A stretch of 64,000 bases of DNA from Firmicutes bacterium UBA3553 (GTDB lineage: Bacteria; Bacillota; Clostridia; Tissierellales; Sedimentibacteraceae): positions 1-64,000 of the forward strand of contig DFOA01000057.1 in assembly GCA_002381185.1 (NCBI GenBank), written 5' to 3'. Of this stretch, positions 8,068-19,246 are shown one piece after another. Made by a program: the position numbers and the translations under genes. Every line of letters starts with the position of its first letter. The stretch's first letter is position 1. The notes under the pieces were generated by a model. It was not told where the DNA came from. It worked only from the letters and a program-made list of their open reading frames with translations, and searched no databases.

Positions 8068-8409
8068 TTAAACAAGTTCAATTATCGCCATTTCTGCTCC
8101 ATCGCCTCTGCGTGGTCCCAATTTTAGAATTCTAGTGTATCCACCGTTTCTATCCTTGTATTTAGGAGCAACTTCTTCAAATAGCTTACTTACAGCATTT
8201 GGATCATATAAATAAGCTGCCGCTTGACGTCTTGCATGTAGGTCTCCTCTTTTGCCAAGAGTAATTGTTCTTTCTGCGACTCTTCTTAATTCTTTGGCTC
8301 TTGTTACTGTTGTAACAATTCTGCCATTATTGATTAAGTCAGCAGTCATATTACGGAGCATTGCTACTCTGTGGCTAGTAGTGACACCAAGTTTTCTGTG
8401 ACTACCCAT
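8068..8409 (-). CDS. rplQ: 50S ribosomal protein L17
   Basis: 113-residue L17 of the bacterial short form, opening [20 protein letters not shown]. It is the last gene of the alpha operon, 21 bases after rpoA, and is followed by a strong terminator. Confidence 0.98.
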   Translation of the reverse strand: MGSHRKLGVTTSHRVAMLRNMTADLINNGRIVTTVTRAKELRRVAERTITLGKRGDLHARRQAAAYLYDPNAVSKLFEEVAPKYKDRNGGYTRILKLGPRRGDGAEMAIIELV

Positions 8410-8430
8410 GCTTAGTCCTCCTTTTTACAA

Positions 8431-9378
8431 CTAGTTATCATTTTTTCTTAGAGATAACCCTAACTCTTCAAGTTTTTTCGCTACTTCGTCCAAAGATTTC
8501 TTTCCAAGGTTTCTTACTTTCATCATGTCATCTTCTGACTTGTATGTAAGCTCCTCAACAGTATTAATTCCTGCTCTCTTCAGACAGTTGTAGGATCTGA
8601 CTGATAAATCAAGTTCCTCTATTGTCATTTCCAAAACTTTTTCTTTTTCATCTTCTTCTTTTTCAACCATGATTTCCACGTCATTTACGTGGTCTGTCAA
8701 TGATATGAACAAGTTGAGATGTTCATTTAATATTTTCGCCCCTAAAGAAACAGCTTCTTCAGGTTCAATTGTACCATTAGTCCATATCTCAATTGTCAAT
8801 TTGTCAAAATCTGTTCGATTTCCGACTCTGGTATCTTCAACTGTGAAGTTTACCTTTTTAACAGGTGTGTAGATAGAATCTATGGGAATTACGCCTATGG
8901 GCTGACTTTCCTTCTTGTTTCTTTCTGCTACAACATACCCTCTTCCTTGTTCCATTTCCATTTCAATAATGAGTTCGGAACCTTCTTCAAGAGTTGCAAT
9001 ATGCAGGTCTTCATTGATTATATCCACATCTGTGCCTGTTATGATATCTGCTGCCGTAACCTCTTTAGGACCTTTTGCATCTATAAGAAGCTGCGCAGGT
9101 CCCTGTACGTTCATTTTAGCAGCGAGATTCTTTATATTAAGAATTATTTCTGTAACATCTTCTCTGACTCCGGGTATTGTAGAAAATTCATGCAATACAC
9201 CTTGTATATTGATTGATGTTACAGCTGCTCCTGGTAACGATGAAAGAAGTATTCTTCTGAGTGAATTTCCAAGTGTTGTTCCATAACCTCTTTCAAGTGG
9301 TTCAACTACTATTTTCCCATATGTGTTATCATCATTTTTTTCAATTAATGTAATATTAGGTTTTTCTATTTCTATCAT
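8431..9378 (-). CDS. rpoA: DNA-directed RNA polymerase alpha subunit
   Basis: 315-residue alpha subunit. The N-terminal dimerisation domain (1-230) includes [21 protein letters not shown] glutamate-rich linker (about 233-245) leads to the C-terminal domain (about 248-315, ending near LEELGLSLR), which binds UP elements and activators. It sits in the canonical place between rpsD and rplQ. Confidence 0.98.
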   Translation of the reverse strand: MIEIEKPNITLIEKNDDNTYGKIVVEPLERGYGTTLGNSLRRILLSSLPGAAVTSINIQGVLHEFSTIPGVREDVTEIILNIKNLAAKMNVQGPAQLLIDAKGPKEVTAADIITGTDVDIINEDLHIATLEEGSELIIEMEMEQGRGYVVAERNKKESQPIGVIPIDSIYTPVKKVNFTVEDTRVGNRTDFDKLTIEIWTNGTIEPEEAVSLGAKILNEHLNLFISLTDHVNDVEIMVEKEEDEKEKVLEMTIEELDLSVRSYNCLKRAGINTVEELTYKSEDDMMKVRNLGKKSLDEVAKKLEELGLSLRKNDN

Positions 9379-9431
9379 CCCAACCCTCCTTAGATGTGAT
9401 GTTTGCCGAGGGTAATAATTCTTAATTCTTA

Positions 9432-10055
9432 TTACTTAGAGTATAACTCGACAATCAGATGCTCTTCTATTGGTATTTCTATATCCTCTTTAGCAGGATC
9501 AGCAATTATTCTTCCTGCAAAGTTATCAGGATCTACCTGCAACCATTGTGGTGCAGTTTTTTTGTGATTTTCAACTAAAGCTTTGAATTTAGCTGAGCTT
9601 TGGCTCTTTTCTTTAACTTTTATTTCATCGCCTACTTGAAGAATCATTGATGGAATATCTGCTTTTTTACCGTTTACTGTAAAATGTCCGTGAACTACCA
9701 ATTGTCTTGCTTCAGGTCTTGAACTTGCAAACCCTAATCTGTAAATCACATTGTCAAATCTGAGCTCTAACAGTTTTAACAGGTTACTACCAGTCTTACC
9801 AGCCATTTTATCAGCTATTTTAAAATATTCTGCAAATTGGCCTTCTAAAACTCCGTAATATTTTCTTACTTTTTGTTTTTCTCTTAACTGAATACCGTAG
9901 TTAGTTAATTTTTTATTATTTTGACCGTGTTGTCCAGGAGCGTAATTTCTTCTTCCTATTGAACACTTGTCTGTATAACATCTATCACCTTTTAAATATA
10001 ACTTTAATCCTTCTCTTCTGCATATTCTGCATACAGGTCCAGTATATCTTGCCAT
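9432..10055 (-). CDS. rpsD: 30S ribosomal protein S4
   Basis: 207-residue primary 16S-binding protein. The N-terminus keeps four cysteines (Cys9, Cys12, Cys26, Cys31), the zinc-containing C+ form of S4. The S4 RNA-binding domain begins near [19 protein letters not shown] sequence (here [11 protein letters not shown]). It lies between rpsK and rpoA with short spacers. S4 autoregulates some operons, but no conserved leader is recognisable here. Confidence 0.98.
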   Translation of the reverse strand: MARYTGPVCRICRREGLKLYLKGDRCYTDKCSIGRRNYAPGQHGQNNKKLTNYGIQLREKQKVRKYYGVLEGQFAEYFKIADKMAGKTGSNLLKLLELRFDNVIYRLGFASSRPEARQLVVHGHFTVNGKKADIPSMILQVGDEIKVKEKSQSSAKFKALVENHKKTAPQWLQVDPDNFAGRIIADPAKEDIEIPIEEHLIVELYSK

Positions 10056-10073
10056 CTTTTCACCTCGTTTCTA

Positions 10074-10475
10074 TTATACTCTTCTACGTTTTGGCGGTCT
10101 GCAACCATTGTGTGGTATCGGAGTAACGTCTTTTATTAAATTAACTTCAAGTCCGGCCGCCTGCAATGATCTGATTGCAGCTTCTCTTCCTGAGCCCGGT
10201 CCTTTAACGTATACCTCTACTGTTTTCAAGCCATGTTCCATAGCTCTTTTTGCAGCTTCTTCTGCAACCATGCTTGCTGCATAAGGAGTAGATTTTCTTG
10301 AACCCTTAAATCCTAATTGACCTGAACTTGCCCAAGAAATTGCATTTCCCTGCAAATCAGTAAGAGTTACAAGCGTATTGTTAAAAGTTGACTTAATATG
10401 TGCCTGGCCTTTTTCAATATTTTTACGTTCTCTTTTTCTTACTCTTGTTGTTTTTTGTTGTTTCTTAGCTGCCAC
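10074..10475 (-). CDS. rpsK: 30S ribosomal protein S11
   Basis: 133-residue platform protein. Typical blocks are [32 protein letters not shown] and the C-terminal [18 protein letters not shown]. It is 14 bases after rpsM and 18 before rpsD. Confidence 0.98.
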   Translation of the reverse strand: MAAKKQQKTTRVRKRERKNIEKGQAHIKSTFNNTLVTLTDLQGNAISWASSGQLGFKGSRKSTPYAASMVAEEAAKRAMEHGLKTVEVYVKGPGSGREAAIRSLQAAGLEVNLIKDVTPIPHNGCRPPKRRRV

Positions 10476-10489
10476 TTAAGTCCCTCCTT

Positions 10490-10858
10490 TTACTTTTTAG
10501 ATTTTTTTCCTGAAACTCTCTTAGGACCTTTTCTAGTTCTAGAGTTATTCTTAGTATTTTGTCCTCTGACAGGCAATCCTTTTTTATGTCTGATTCCTCT
10601 ATAGCAGTTGATTTCTTTTAATCTCTTTATGTTCAACGCTATTTCTCTTCTTAAATCACCTTCTACAGGACGCTTATCTATTTCATTTCTTAATTGTTGT
10701 ATTTCATCTTCTGTCAGGTCTTTAATCCTTGTATCAGGATTAATGCCTGTGTCTTTTAAAATTTTATTAGAAGTTGCTCTGCCTATTCCATATATATAAG
10801 TCAAACCAATTTCGACTCTTTTTTCTCTTGGCAAGTCAACACCAGCGATTCTGGCCAT
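10490..10858 (-). CDS. rpsM: 30S ribosomal protein S13
   Basis: 122-residue head protein that contacts the subunit bridge to L5 and the P-site tRNA through its basic tail. Visible are [20 protein letters not shown] at the start, a helix-hairpin-helix near [10 protein letters not shown], and the C-terminal [16 protein letters not shown]. It follows rpmJ. Confidence 0.98.
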   Translation of the reverse strand: MARIAGVDLPREKRVEIGLTYIYGIGRATSNKILKDTGINPDTRIKDLTEDEIQQLRNEIDKRPVEGDLRREIALNIKRLKEINCYRGIRHKKGLPVRGQNTKNNSRTRKGPKRVSGKKSKK

Positions 10859-10909
10859 TAAGCTTACACCTCCTACCTTCGTAGATACTTAATATTTTAA
10901 ATTTATCCA

Positions 10910-11035
<126 letters not shown>

Positions 11036-11254
11036 TTACTTTTTCCTCCAGGTTATTCTTCCTCTTGTCAAATCATACGGTGACAATTCAAGTGCAACTG
11101 TATCTCCTGGAAGAATTCTGATATAGTTCATTCTCAGTTTTCCAGAAATATGCGCTAAAATCTGGTGCCCGTTTGGAAGCTCAACTTTGAACATAGCATT
11201 AGGAAGTGCTTCCAGGACTTTCCCTTCGACTTCTATTACATCTTTCTTGGACAT
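11036..11254 (-). CDS. infA: Translation initiation factor IF-1
   Basis: 72-residue OB-fold factor that occupies the ribosomal A site during initiation. The sequence [19 protein letters not shown] and [17 protein letters not shown] match the family along its full length. It is four bases after the KOW-domain gene and 12 before rpmJ. Confidence 0.98.
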   Translation of the reverse strand: MSKKDVIEVEGKVLEALPNAMFKVELPNGHQILAHISGKLRMNYIRILPGDTVALELSPYDLTRGRITWRKK

Positions 11255-11257
11255 TGA

Positions 11258-11560
11258 TCACTCAACCTCCATTTCTTTAGATGCACCCTGTGTATAAGGC
11301 TCTAACAGCCTTCTTACAAATGCATCATCTAGATTTTCATTACCTTGTAACTTTTCTGCAAATTCTGTCAACACTGTATTATAAATCACTAAATGCTTCA
11401 CTTTCTTTTTTTTAGGGGAGCTTAGTTTTCTAAGATCTCCGTCACATACTAAGACATGTTGTTCATCTAAAATCCGGCTTATGATAAAAACTCTGTCCTT
11501 ATCTCTGCCTGCTTTTGATTTAACTATTTGACCAATTTTCAAATCTGTTGTTAATTCCAA
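11258..11560 (-). CDS. KOW-domain RNA-binding protein (L14e/YlxR-neighbour type)
   Basis: 100-residue small protein with an N-terminal KOW-like beta fold: IGQIVKSKAGRDKDRVFII and a basic SPKKKKVKHL segment. Clostridia regularly keep such a gene between map and infA, annotated as a KOW or L14E/L6E/L27E-like RNA-binding protein. The exact role is unknown; association with ribosomes or initiation is inferred from position. It ends 4 bases before infA. Confidence 0.8.
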   Translation of the reverse strand: MELTTDLKIGQIVKSKAGRDKDRVFIISRILDEQHVLVCDGDLRKLSSPKKKKVKHLVIYNTVLTEFAEKLQGNENLDDAFVRRLLEPYTQGASKEMEVE

Positions 11561-11570
11561 TAAATCACCC

Positions 11571-12317
11571 CTATATTACGGTTAATAGTTCTGGTTCTCC
11601 GTCAGTAATTGCAACCGTGTGCTCATAGTGAGCCGATGGTCTTCCGTCCACAGTCACTACTGTCCAGTCGTTGCCAAGTACTTTCACGTTATACGTTCCT
11701 GCATTGATCATAGGTTCAATAGCAAGGACCATTCCTTCCTGCAGCCGCGGTCCCTTGCCGGGTCTTCCGAAGTTTGGTATTTGCGGTGATTCATGCATAT
11801 TCTTACCAACTCCGTGCCCCACATAGTCTCTTACAACTGAGAAGCCTTGCGATTCAGCATACTGCTGTATTGCATGTGATATGTCAGACAGCCTGTATGA
11901 AGTCTTAGCAAACTTGATTCCTTCGTAGAAGCTCTGTTTTGTTGCTTCCACTAAACGCCTTTTTTCGTCTTCAACTTCTCCAACGTAAAATGTCTTTGCA
12001 CTGTCACCTACGTATCCTTCAAATGTAGCACCGATGTCTATGCTGACAATGTCACCTTCTAAAAGCTTTCTGTCAGAAGGAAATCCGTGCACAACCTCTT
12101 CATTTACAGAAGCGCATATTGAAAATGGAAATCCGCCATAACCTTTAAATGTAGGTATTGCATTTTGAGATCTTAAGAATTCTTCAACCAACCGGTCAAG
12201 TTCCTTAGTAGTAACACCGGGTTTAATATTCTTTCTCACGAGTTCATGAGACTGAGCTACTAAACGTCCGGCTTTTCTCATTATTTCTATTTCTCTTTTA
12301 GTCTTGAGGATAATCAT
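11571..12317 (-). CDS. map: Methionine aminopeptidase, type I
   Basis: 248-residue metalloprotease that removes initiator methionine. Metal ligands are visible as Asp in [10 protein letters not shown] and GDSAKTF, His in [12 protein letters not shown], Glu in AIEPMI and Glu in HYEHTVAIT. It is a short form without an N-terminal zinc extension. It starts one base after adk ends, the usual secY-adk-map order. Confidence 0.98.
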   Translation of the reverse strand: MIILKTKREIEIMRKAGRLVAQSHELVRKNIKPGVTTKELDRLVEEFLRSQNAIPTFKGYGGFPFSICASVNEEVVHGFPSDRKLLEGDIVSIDIGATFEGYVGDSAKTFYVGEVEDEKRRLVEATKQSFYEGIKFAKTSYRLSDISHAIQQYAESQGFSVVRDYVGHGVGKNMHESPQIPNFGRPGKGPRLQEGMVLAIEPMINAGTYNVKVLGNDWTVVTVDGRPSAHYEHTVAITDGEPELLTVI

Positions 12318-12318
12318 A

Positions 12319-12966
12319 TTACTTATTCCTCATTTTTGCAACAATGTCTTTGCCAACCTCAGCTATAGGTTTCTCTCCGTCTATGTTTATTATTATACCT
12401 TTTTTAGTGTAATAATCTATAAGCGGTTCTGTTTGCTCCTGGTAAACATTGATTCTCTTGGCTACTGTCTCTTCAGCATCGTCTTTTCTCTGAAGAAGCT
12501 CGCCTCCGCAATTGTCGCAAATTCCTTCTTTTTCAGGCTTGTTGAAAGATGTATGGAATGTTGAACCGCAGTCCTTGCACACTCTTCTTCCGACAGCTCT
12601 TTCGATAAGAAGTTCTTTTCTTACTTCTATATTAACAACATAATCTAACTTTTGATTCATGCTATTCAAAGCATCTTCAAGGGCATCTGCCTGAAAAATT
12701 GTTCTTGGAAATCCGTCTAAAAGAAATCCGTTTGAGCAATCATCATGAAGCAGTCTATCCTTTACAAGTTCTACCGTCAATTCATCGGGAACAAGTAATC
12801 CCTGGTCCATATACTCTTTAGCTTTCTTCCCGAGAACAGTTCCTTCTTTAATATTTTGTCGGAATATATCTCCTGTGGAAATGTGCGGTATTGAAAATTC
12901 TTTTACAATTGTTTCAGCTTGAGTTCCCTTTCCGGCTCCCGGTGGTCCCAATAAAATTGTTCTCAT
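12319..12966 (-). CDS. adk: Adenylate kinase
   Basis: 215-residue long-form kinase (ATP + AMP to 2 ADP). P-loop [10 protein letters not shown] is at residues 7-16. The LID domain carries four cysteines (CKDC and CDNC), so it is the zinc-stabilised Gram-positive type. It lies between secY and map. Confidence 0.98.
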   Translation of the reverse strand: MRTILLGPPGAGKGTQAETIVKEFSIPHISTGDIFRQNIKEGTVLGKKAKEYMDQGLLVPDELTVELVKDRLLHDDCSNGFLLDGFPRTIFQADALEDALNSMNQKLDYVVNIEVRKELLIERAVGRRVCKDCGSTFHTSFNKPEKEGICDNCGGELLQRKDDAEETVAKRINVYQEQTEPLIDYYTKKGIIINIDGEKPIAEVGKDIVAKMRNK

Positions 12967-12980
12967 TTTCTTACCTCTCT

Positions 12981-14249
12981 TTACTTCAAAAATCCTTTGT
13001 AGTGTCTCATTAACATCTGAGCTTCTACTTGTTTCATTGTTTCAAGAGCAACACCTGTTACAATTAACAGTGATGTTCCGCCAAAATTAATGTTTAAATC
13101 TGTAAACGAGAATATTAAAGTTGGTATTGTCGCTATAATTGCAAGTGCTATAGCTCCTGCTATTGTTATTCTGTTTAAAACCTTGTTTAAATACTCTGCA
13201 GTTGGTCTGCCTGGTCTGATACCGGGTATAAATCCTCCGTTTTCTTTGAGGGTATTTGAATATTCAAATGGATTGAACTGTACCGCTGTATAGAAATATG
13301 TGAAGAATATTATAAGTAATATATTTAATATTGTATAAATATATACTCCGGGACTTTGTGCAACTGAAAAATATTTTTGTACTCCTGAGGCCATGCCTGG
13401 GAAGAAGAACGCTAATGTCTGTGGTATTGCTAAAAGTGTTGAAGCAAATATTACAGGCATAACTCCAGCCATTAACACTTTCATAGGAATGTGTGTGCTT
13501 TGTCCGCCGTACATTTTTCTTCCTACAACTCTTTTCGCATACTGAACAGGTACTTTTCTTTCGCCCTGCTGAATAGCAATAACTCCAACCACTATTATAA
13601 AGGCAAATATCAGGAATATCAAAATTTCCAATATGTTAACAGCGCCATTTTGCACTTGGAATATCATAGTTCCTAAATCTCTTGGATATCTTGATACTAT
13701 ACCAATCATGATAATCAGTGATATACCGTTTCCGATACCTTTTTCTGTTATTAATTCTCCTAACCACATTAGGAATGCTGTACCAGCTGTAAGAACTATT
13801 ACTACAGACAATATTGATAAGAAGCTCTGATCTATGATTGCTGAATTAAAGAATCCAACACTGTATGCAGTAGCTTGAATCAATGCCAAAATAACAGTTA
13901 CATATCTGGTCCATTGAGCCATTTTCTTCTTTCCGTCTTCACGTTTGAATATTTCTTCAAGCTTTGGTATTGCTATAGCCAATAACTGAAGAATAATTGA
14001 AGACGTAATGTATGGATAAATATTTAACGCAAATATTGTAAAATCTTTAAAAGCTCCTCCGGACATCATATCAAAGAAATCCAGCAAGCCCCCTGCGGTG
14101 CCTGAAAACATACTGTTTACAACTTCTCTGTTTATACCTGGTACAGGTACAACAGCTCCAAGTCTGTAAACAACTAACATCAAAAACGTAAAAATCATTC
14201 TTTTTCTTAAATCAGGTATTTTCCATGCATTTTTTAAAGTTTCAAACAA
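12981..14249 (-). CDS. secY: Protein translocase subunit SecY
   Basis: 422-residue ten-helix channel protein of the Sec translocon. Typical parts are the N-terminal [12 protein letters not shown], the plug region after it, the cytoplasmic loop [19 protein letters not shown] and the C-terminal [20 protein letters not shown]. It follows rplO by one base. Its partner secE is at 43.4 kb. Confidence 0.98.
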   Translation of the reverse strand: MFETLKNAWKIPDLRKRMIFTFLMLVVYRLGAVVPVPGINREVVNSMFSGTAGGLLDFFDMMSGGAFKDFTIFALNIYPYITSSIILQLLAIAIPKLEEIFKREDGKKKMAQWTRYVTVILALIQATAYSVGFFNSAIIDQSFLSILSVVIVLTAGTAFLMWLGELITEKGIGNGISLIIMIGIVSRYPRDLGTMIFQVQNGAVNILEILIFLIFAFIIVVGVIAIQQGERKVPVQYAKRVVGRKMYGGQSTHIPMKVLMAGVMPVIFASTLLAIPQTLAFFFPGMASGVQKYFSVAQSPGVYIYTILNILLIIFFTYFYTAVQFNPFEYSNTLKENGGFIPGIRPGRPTAEYLNKVLNRITIAGAIALAIIATIPTLIFSFTDLNINFGGTSLLIVTGVALETMKQVEAQMLMRHYKGFLK

Positions 14250-14250
14250 C

Positions 14251-14700
14251 TTAAATCACCTCAGCTTTTCCGCCGGCAGCTTCTATTTTTTCTACTGCCG
14301 ATTTGCTGAATTTATGAGCTTTAACTACAAGCTTTTTAGCAAGCTCACCGTTACCAAGTACTTTTACTCCATCAAGTTGTTTCTTAATTATACCTTCTGA
14401 TTTAAGAAGCTCCGGAGTAATTTCTGCTCCATCTTCGAATTTGTTCAATACTTCAACATTAATCTCAGCAAACTGAGTTCCAAAAATATTTGTAAATCCT
14501 CTTTTTGGAAGTCTCCTGTAAAGAGGCATCTGTCCGCCTTCAAATCCTGGTCTTACTCCACCGCCTGATCGAGATTTTTGACCGTTCATACCTCTGCCGG
14601 CAGTTTTTCCTTGTCCTGTGGCTGTACCTCTTCCTAATCTCTTTCTATTTTTTGAACTACCAGGATTAGGTTTTAATTCATGAAGTTTCATTTTTAACAC
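14251..14700 (-). CDS. rplO: 50S ribosomal protein L15
   Basis: 149-residue L15. The glycine/arginine-rich N-terminal arm ([20 protein letters not shown]) that threads into 23S rRNA and the [15 protein letters not shown] block are diagnostic. It lies between rpmD and secY. Confidence 0.98.
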   Translation of the reverse strand: MLKMKLHELKPNPGSSKNRKRLGRGTATGQGKTAGRGMNGQKSRSGGGVRPGFEGGQMPLYRRLPKRGFTNIFGTQFAEINVEVLNKFEDGAEITPELLKSEGIIKKQLDGVKVLGNGELAKKLVVKAHKFSKSAVEKIEAAGGKAEVI

Positions 14701-14712
14701 CTCCTTATAGTT

Positions 14713-14889
14713 TTATTCAATAACTTCTACCATGTGTTCTACTTTTTTGATCATTCCTCTGATTTGAGGTGTATCTTCTTTTTCAACCACGTGGCCTATT
14801 TTTCTCAAACCTAAAGCTTCCATATTCTTAATCTGGTTAGGAGTTCTAGAATTGATGCTTTTAGTTTGTTTAATTTTTATCTTTGCCAT
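14713..14889 (-). CDS. rpmD: 50S ribosomal protein L30
   Basis: 58-residue L30 starting MAKIKIKQTKSINS. I use the ATG at 14889 with AGAGGTG upstream; the GTG three codons earlier is part of that ribosome binding site. The length fits the short bacterial form. It is 12 bases from both neighbours. Confidence 0.96.
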   Translation of the reverse strand: MAKIKIKQTKSINSRTPNQIKNMEALGLRKIGHVVEKEDTPQIRGMIKKVEHMVEVIE

Positions 14890-14901
14890 AATTTTCACCT
14901 C

Positions 14902-15411
14902 TTAACCTAATATTTCTTCTACGGATTTACCTCTGACTTTTGCTACATCCTCAGGTTTTTTTAGAAGTTTTAAGGCTTCAATTGTTGCATTTACTACATT
15001 TCTAGGATTGCTTGATCCCAATGATTTTGTTCTTATGTCTCTTACTCCTGCCAGTTCTAACACTGCACGAACAGGACCTCCGGCAATAATTCCTGTACCT
15101 TCTTTTGCCGGTTTTATAAGAACTCTGCCTGCGCCAAATCTGCCAATTATTTCATGTGGCACTGTTGTGTTAATCAGTGGCACTTCAATCATATTCTTTT
15201 TAGCATCTTGGATGGCTTTTCTGATTGCATCTGGAATTTCAATAGCTTTTGCCATTCCTATTCCAACATGACCATTTTCATCACCAACAACAACTAACAC
15301 GGAAAATCTAAAGTTTCTACCGCCTTTAACAACTTTAGTAACACGGTTGATGCTGATAACTTTTTCTTTTACATCCAATTGGCTTGCATCTATACGTCCA
15401 CGTTGTTCCAT
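14902..15411 (-). CDS. rpsE: 30S ribosomal protein S5
   Basis: 169-residue S5, important for decoding accuracy at the S4/S5 interface. The double-stranded RNA-binding part ([20 protein letters not shown]) and the C-terminal domain with [20 protein letters not shown] are visible. It follows rplR. Confidence 0.98.
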   Translation of the reverse strand: MEQRGRIDASQLDVKEKVISINRVTKVVKGGRNFRFSVLVVVGDENGHVGIGMAKAIEIPDAIRKAIQDAKKNMIEVPLINTTVPHEIIGRFGAGRVLIKPAKEGTGIIAGGPVRAVLELAGVRDIRTKSLGSSNPRNVVNATIEALKLLKKPEDVAKVRGKSVEEILG

Positions 15412-15425
15412 GACTAACCTCCTTA

Positions 15426-15794
15426 TTAAAATTCAAGTCCGCTTTCTCTTGCTCCGTCTGCAAGTAATTTTACTCTGCCGTGATATAAATATCCGCCTCT
15501 ATCGAAAACTACTGCATTTATACCATTATTTTTCGCTCTTTCTCCTACTGTCTTGCCTACTAATTTAGCTGCATCAGATTTAGTAAGCTCGGCTACTTGT
15601 GCAATTAACTCTTTATCCAATGTTGATGCAGATGCAAGAGTCTTTCCAGTAGCATCATCAATTACTTGAGCGTATATGTGCTTAGAGCTTTTAAAAATAT
15701 TCAATCTTGGTCTCTCAGGAGTTCCTACGACTTTATTTCTAATACTATAGTGTCTTTCTTTTCTCTTTTGATTTTTATCAATTTTTTTAAGCAC
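15426..15794 (-). CDS. rplR: 50S ribosomal protein L18
   Basis: 122-residue 5S rRNA-binding protein. [19 protein letters not shown] and the C-terminal [19 protein letters not shown] are typical. It lies between rplF and rpsE. Confidence 0.98.
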   Translation of the reverse strand: MLKKIDKNQKRKERHYSIRNKVVGTPERPRLNIFKSSKHIYAQVIDDATGKTLASASTLDKELIAQVAELTKSDAAKLVGKTVGERAKNNGINAVVFDRGGYLYHGRVKLLADGARESGLEF

Positions 15795-15823
15795 TAATAC
15801 TCACTCCTTTCTTAAATTACTTA

Positions 15824-16363
15824 TTATTTACCAGTCTTACCTGCTTTACGTCTAACAACTTCATTAGAGTACTTAATTCCTTTGCCCTTATAAGGTTCAG
15901 GTCTTCTCCAGTCTCTGATTACAGCTGCATAGTTGCCTACTTGCTGTTTATCTATACCTTTAACTGTGATTTTATTTGTACCCTCAACTGTTGTTTCGAT
16001 TCCTTTCGGATCTTCCATTTCAACAGGATGTGAAAAACCTAAGTTTAATACTAATTTATTTCCTTGTTTTTGTGCTCTATATCCTACACCTACTATTTCA
16101 AGTGTTTTTGCGAATCCATCTGTAACACCAACTACCATGTTATTAACAAGAGTTCTTGTAAGTCCGTGAAGTGATCTATGTTCTTTTTGATCATCAGGTC
16201 TTGAGACATTGATCACTGAACCTTCAACTTCTATCGTAATTGATTTTGGAAGCTGTTGTTCAATTTGACCCTTCGGTCCTTTAACAACCGCATAGTTGTT
16301 TTTATCGATTGATACTTCAACATTCGCAGGTATATTTACAGGTTTAATACCTATTCTTGACAT
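15824..16363 (-). CDS. rplF: 50S ribosomal protein L6
   Basis: 179-residue L6 with the duplicated fold; [16 protein letters not shown] at the start and the C-terminal [21 protein letters not shown] are diagnostic. It sits at the base of the L7/L12 stalk near the factor-binding site. It is in the standard spc order after rpsH. Confidence 0.98.
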   Translation of the reverse strand: MSRIGIKPVNIPANVEVSIDKNNYAVVKGPKGQIEQQLPKSITIEVEGSVINVSRPDDQKEHRSLHGLTRTLVNNMVVGVTDGFAKTLEIVGVGYRAQKQGNKLVLNLGFSHPVEMEDPKGIETTVEGTNKITVKGIDKQQVGNYAAVIRDWRRPEPYKGKGIKYSNEVVRRKAGKTGK

Positions 16364-16387
16364 CTTAGCACCTCCTATTCGTTATTA

Positions 16388-16786
16388 TTACCATACGTAG
16401 CAGATTACTTCTCCGCCAACACCCTGTGTTCTTGCTTTTCTATCTGTCACAATTCCTTGTGATGTTGAAAGTATAGCTATACCCAAGCCGCCTAAAACTC
16501 TTGGAGTTTCATCTTTTCCAACGTAAACTCTAAGTCCGGGTTTTGATATTCTCTTAATGCCTGTTATAACTCTTTCCTTGTTTTGCTGGTATTTAAGTTC
16601 AACTCTTATAATACCTTGTTTACCGTCATCTATAACATCAAAGCCTTTAATATATCCTTCTTCTAACAATATGTTAGCTATTTCTTTCTTTATCTTAGAA
16701 GCCGGTATATCAACAAATTCATGTTTTGAATGATTAGCATTTCTTATTCTTGTTAACATATCTGCGATAGGATCTGTCATTACCAT
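16388..16786 (-). CDS. rpsH: 30S ribosomal protein S8
   Basis: 132-residue S8, a primary 16S-binding protein and in enterobacteria the translational repressor of the spc operon. [14 protein letters not shown] at the start and [14 protein letters not shown] near the end are typical. GGAGG lies 8 bases before the ATG at 16786; a second ATG is two codons later. Confidence 0.97.
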   Translation of the reverse strand: MVMTDPIADMLTRIRNANHSKHEFVDIPASKIKKEIANILLEEGYIKGFDVIDDGKQGIIRVELKYQQNKERVITGIKRISKPGLRVYVGKDETPRVLGGLGIAILSTSQGIVTDRKARTQGVGGEVICYVW

Positions 16787-16816
16787 GTAAGTAACCTCCT
16801 TCCATTTTATAAAATT

Positions 16817-17002
16817 TTACCAACTAGCTTTTTTAACTCCAGGTATCTGACCTTTGTAAGCCAGTTCTCTAAAGCATATACGGCATATACCGAATTTCCT
16901 TAAATAAGCATGAGGTCTTCCACAAATCTTGCATCTTGTATATTCTCTGGTTGAGAATTTTTGTTTTCTCTGTTGTTTAATTTTTAGAGATGTCTTTGCC
17001 AT
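16817..17002 (-). CDS. rpsN: 30S ribosomal protein S14, zinc-binding type Z
   Basis: 61-residue short S14 with two CXXC motifs (CKICGRP and CRICFRE), the zinc ribbon form found in Gram-positive bacteria. It lies between rplE and rpsH. Confidence 0.97.
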   Translation of the reverse strand: MAKTSLKIKQQRKQKFSTREYTRCKICGRPHAYLRKFGICRICFRELAYKGQIPGVKKASW

Positions 17003-17016
17003 TTTCGCTCCCTCCC

Positions 17017-17556
17017 TTACTTACTAAAAGGCATTCCCATTAATTTCAAAAGCTCACGAGCTTCTTCATCTGTATTGGCTGTGGTTGTTATGATTATGTC
17101 CATACCTCTTATTTTATCGATTTTATCGTAATTTATTTCCGGGAAAATCAACTGTTCTTTAATACCTAAAGCATAGTTTCCTCTTCCGTCAAAAGCTGTT
17201 TTTGAAACACCTCTGAAGTCTCTAACTCTTGGTAATGCAATGTTTACAAGTTTATCGAAGAATTCATACATATGTTCTCCTCTTAATGTAACTTTGCATC
17301 CTACAGCCATGCCTTCTCTTAACTTGAAGTTGGAAATTGATTTTCTGGCTTTTGTAACAACAGGTTTTTGACCTGCTATAATTGTTAATTCTTCAACTGC
17401 GTTGTCAAGGAATTTTTGGTTTTCCTTTGCTTCGCCTACGCCCATATTAATTACTATTTTCTCTATTCTAGGTGCCTGCATAATGCTTTCATACTGAAAT
17501 TTTTCCATCAGTGCCGGCACTACTTGTTCATTATATGTCGCCTTTAATCTAGCCAT
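17017..17556 (-). CDS. rplE: 50S ribosomal protein L5
   Basis: 179-residue 5S rRNA-binding protein of the central protuberance. [18 protein letters not shown] and the C-terminal [18 protein letters not shown] are diagnostic. It lies between rplX and rpsN. Confidence 0.98.
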   Translation of the reverse strand: MARLKATYNEQVVPALMEKFQYESIMQAPRIEKIVINMGVGEAKENQKFLDNAVEELTIIAGQKPVVTKARKSISNFKLREGMAVGCKVTLRGEHMYEFFDKLVNIALPRVRDFRGVSKTAFDGRGNYALGIKEQLIFPEINYDKIDKIRGMDIIITTTANTDEEARELLKLMGMPFSK

Positions 17557-17583
17557 ATAGTTCGTACCTCCTTTCGAGCATTA

Positions 17584-17889
17584 TTATAAAACTGAACCGC
17601 ACTTTTTACATGCTCTTGTTTTTTTACCGTTTTCTATTTTAATTTCAGCTCTAACGCCTGATTTGCATTTGTCACAATATAGCATAACATTTGAAGCATT
17701 AATAGCGCCTTCCTGGTGCAATATACCTGCTTGCTGTATCTGGCTGGTTGCTTTTTGGTGTTTAGTAACCATTCTCACGCCTTCAACAATGACTCTATTT
17801 TGCTTTGGCATGCTGATAAGCACTTTTCCAACCTTACCCTTGTCGCTGCCTGCTATAACTACAACTTTATCGCCTTTTTTTACGTGCAT
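17584..17889 (-). CDS. rplX: 50S ribosomal protein L24
   Basis: 101-residue KOW-domain protein that starts large-subunit assembly. The N-terminal KKGDKVVVIAGSDKGKVGKV is the KOW motif. The C-terminal half keeps two CXXC pairs (CDKC, CKKC), seen in many Firmicute L24 proteins and possibly zinc-binding. Confidence 0.98.
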   Translation of the reverse strand: MHVKKGDKVVVIAGSDKGKVGKVLISMPKQNRVIVEGVRMVTKHQKATSQIQQAGILHQEGAINASNVMLYCDKCKSGVRAEIKIENGKKTRACKKCGSVL

Positions 17890-17905
17890 CTTTATACACC
17901 TCCCA

Positions 17906-18274
17906 TTAAAGTACTTCCGGTGCTAGTGAGATTATCTTCATAAACTTTCCATCTCTTAATTCTCTTGTTACAGGTCCAAATATACGAGTTCCCACTGGTG
18001 TCTTATCGTCTTTTATAATAACAGCTGCATTTTCATCAAATCTGATATATGTGCCGTCTTTTCTTCTGACGCCTTTTTTAGTTCTAACGATAACAGCCTT
18101 AACTACATCACCCTTCTTAACAACTCCTCCAGGTGTTGCAGATTTAACCGCACATACAATTATATCGCCAATATTACCATATTTTACGACTGAACCGCCC
18201 ATTACTCTTATTACAAGAACTTCCTTAGCTCCGGAATTGTCTGCGACTCTTAGTCTTGACTCAGTTTGTATCAT
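17906..18274 (-). CDS. rplN: 50S ribosomal protein L14
   Basis: 122-residue L14 from [19 protein letters not shown] to the end IISLAPEVL, collinear with the family. It forms an intersubunit bridge. It lies between rpsQ and rplX. Confidence 0.99.
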   Translation of the reverse strand: MIQTESRLRVADNSGAKEVLVIRVMGGSVVKYGNIGDIIVCAVKSATPGGVVKKGDVVKAVIVRTKKGVRRKDGTYIRFDENAAVIIKDDKTPVGTRIFGPVTRELRDGKFMKIISLAPEVL

Positions 18275-18305
18275 GACTTCTACCTCCCTTCAATTGTCTT
18301 AGGGT

Positions 18306-18560
18306 CTATTTAGCTTTCTCTAATATTTCAACTAATCTCCAGCATTTTTCTTTAGATAATGGTCTGGTTTCCATTATTTTTACTGTATCTCCAACTTTGC
18401 ACTTGTTCTCTTCATCATGTGCTTTGTATTTTTTAGTCATTTTTATTTGTTTCTTATAAAGAGGATGTGCTACAAGCTTTTCAGTAGCAACTACGATTGT
18501 TTTATCCATTTTATCACTGACTACTTTTCCAATTCTTACTTTTCTGTTGCCTCTTTCCAA
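18306..18560 (-). CDS. rpsQ: 30S ribosomal protein S17
   Basis: 84-residue OB-fold protein. The [20 protein letters not shown] block and the terminal [19 protein letters not shown] fit S17 exactly. It follows rpmC. Confidence 0.98.
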   Translation of the reverse strand: MERGNRKVRIGKVVSDKMDKTIVVATEKLVAHPLYKKQIKMTKKYKAHDEENKCKVGDTVKIMETRPLSKEKCWRLVEILEKAK

Positions 18561-18581
18561 AGTAAAGATCCTCCTTTCTTA

Positions 18582-18785
18582 TTACTGCGCATTAATATTT
18601 AATTCGCGCTCTCTGAGAACTGTTTTAACACGCGCAATATCTTTCTTGACTTTATTAATTCTCATCGGATTGTCAAGTTCTCCGGTTGCAAGCTGAAATC
18701 TTAAGTTGAAAAGTTCTGTCTTTAAATCTGATACAGATTTATTCAGTTCTTCAACAGATTTATTTCTTAATTCATTAGCTTTCAT
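18582..18785 (-). CDS. rpmC: 50S ribosomal protein L29
   Basis: 67-residue two-helix protein at the polypeptide exit, starting [16 protein letters not shown] use the ATG at 18785, preceded by AGGATGGTGA within the end of rplP; the longer frame has no family support. It overlaps rplP by 11 bases, which suggests coupled translation. Confidence 0.95.
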   Translation of the reverse strand: MKANELRNKSVEELNKSVSDLKTELFNLRFQLATGELDNPMRINKVKKDIARVKTVLRERELNINAQ

Positions 18786-19218
18786 CTGCTTCACCATCCT
18801 TTTCTGATGCCTGATCTTTGGTAACAAATTTGCATTTGATAGGCAATTTATGCATGGCAAGTCTCATTGCTTCTCTCGCTACTTCTTCAGAAACCCCTGA
18901 CATTTCAAATAATATTCTGCCCGGTTTAACTACTGCTACCCAGTATTCAGGTGATCCCTTTCCTTTACCCATACGAGTTTCGGCTGGTTTTTTTGTAACT
19001 GGTTTATCTGGGAATATTTTAATCCAAATTTGACCGCCTCTTTTAACAGATCTAGTCATAGCTCTTCTGGCAGCCTCTATCTGGTTTGATGTAATCCAAG
19101 CTGGTTCTAATGCTTGAAGGCCGTATTCGCCATAAGTGACTTTGTTACCTCTTGTTGCAACACCAGTCATTCTTCCTCTTTGTTGTTTACGGCGTTTCAC
19201 TCTTTTAGGCATTAACAT
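18775..19218 (-). CDS. rplP: 50S ribosomal protein L16
   Basis: 147-residue L16 near the A site. [17 protein letters not shown] at the start and the [24 protein letters not shown] region are diagnostic. It carries a short acidic C-terminal extension (EKDGEADES). It overlaps rpmC by 11 bases. Confidence 0.98.
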   Translation of the reverse strand: MLMPKRVKRRKQQRGRMTGVATRGNKVTYGEYGLQALEPAWITSNQIEAARRAMTRSVKRGGQIWIKIFPDKPVTKKPAETRMGKGKGSPEYWVAVVKPGRILFEMSGVSEEVAREAMRLAMHKLPIKCKFVTKDQASEKDGEADES

Positions 19219-19246
19219 AATTGTTTCCTCCTTCCTTCAGGACTTA

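Noticed and set aside
8669..9286. Plus-strand frames opposite rpoA
   Set aside because: They are antisense shadows of a conserved gene, without binding sites or family resemblance.
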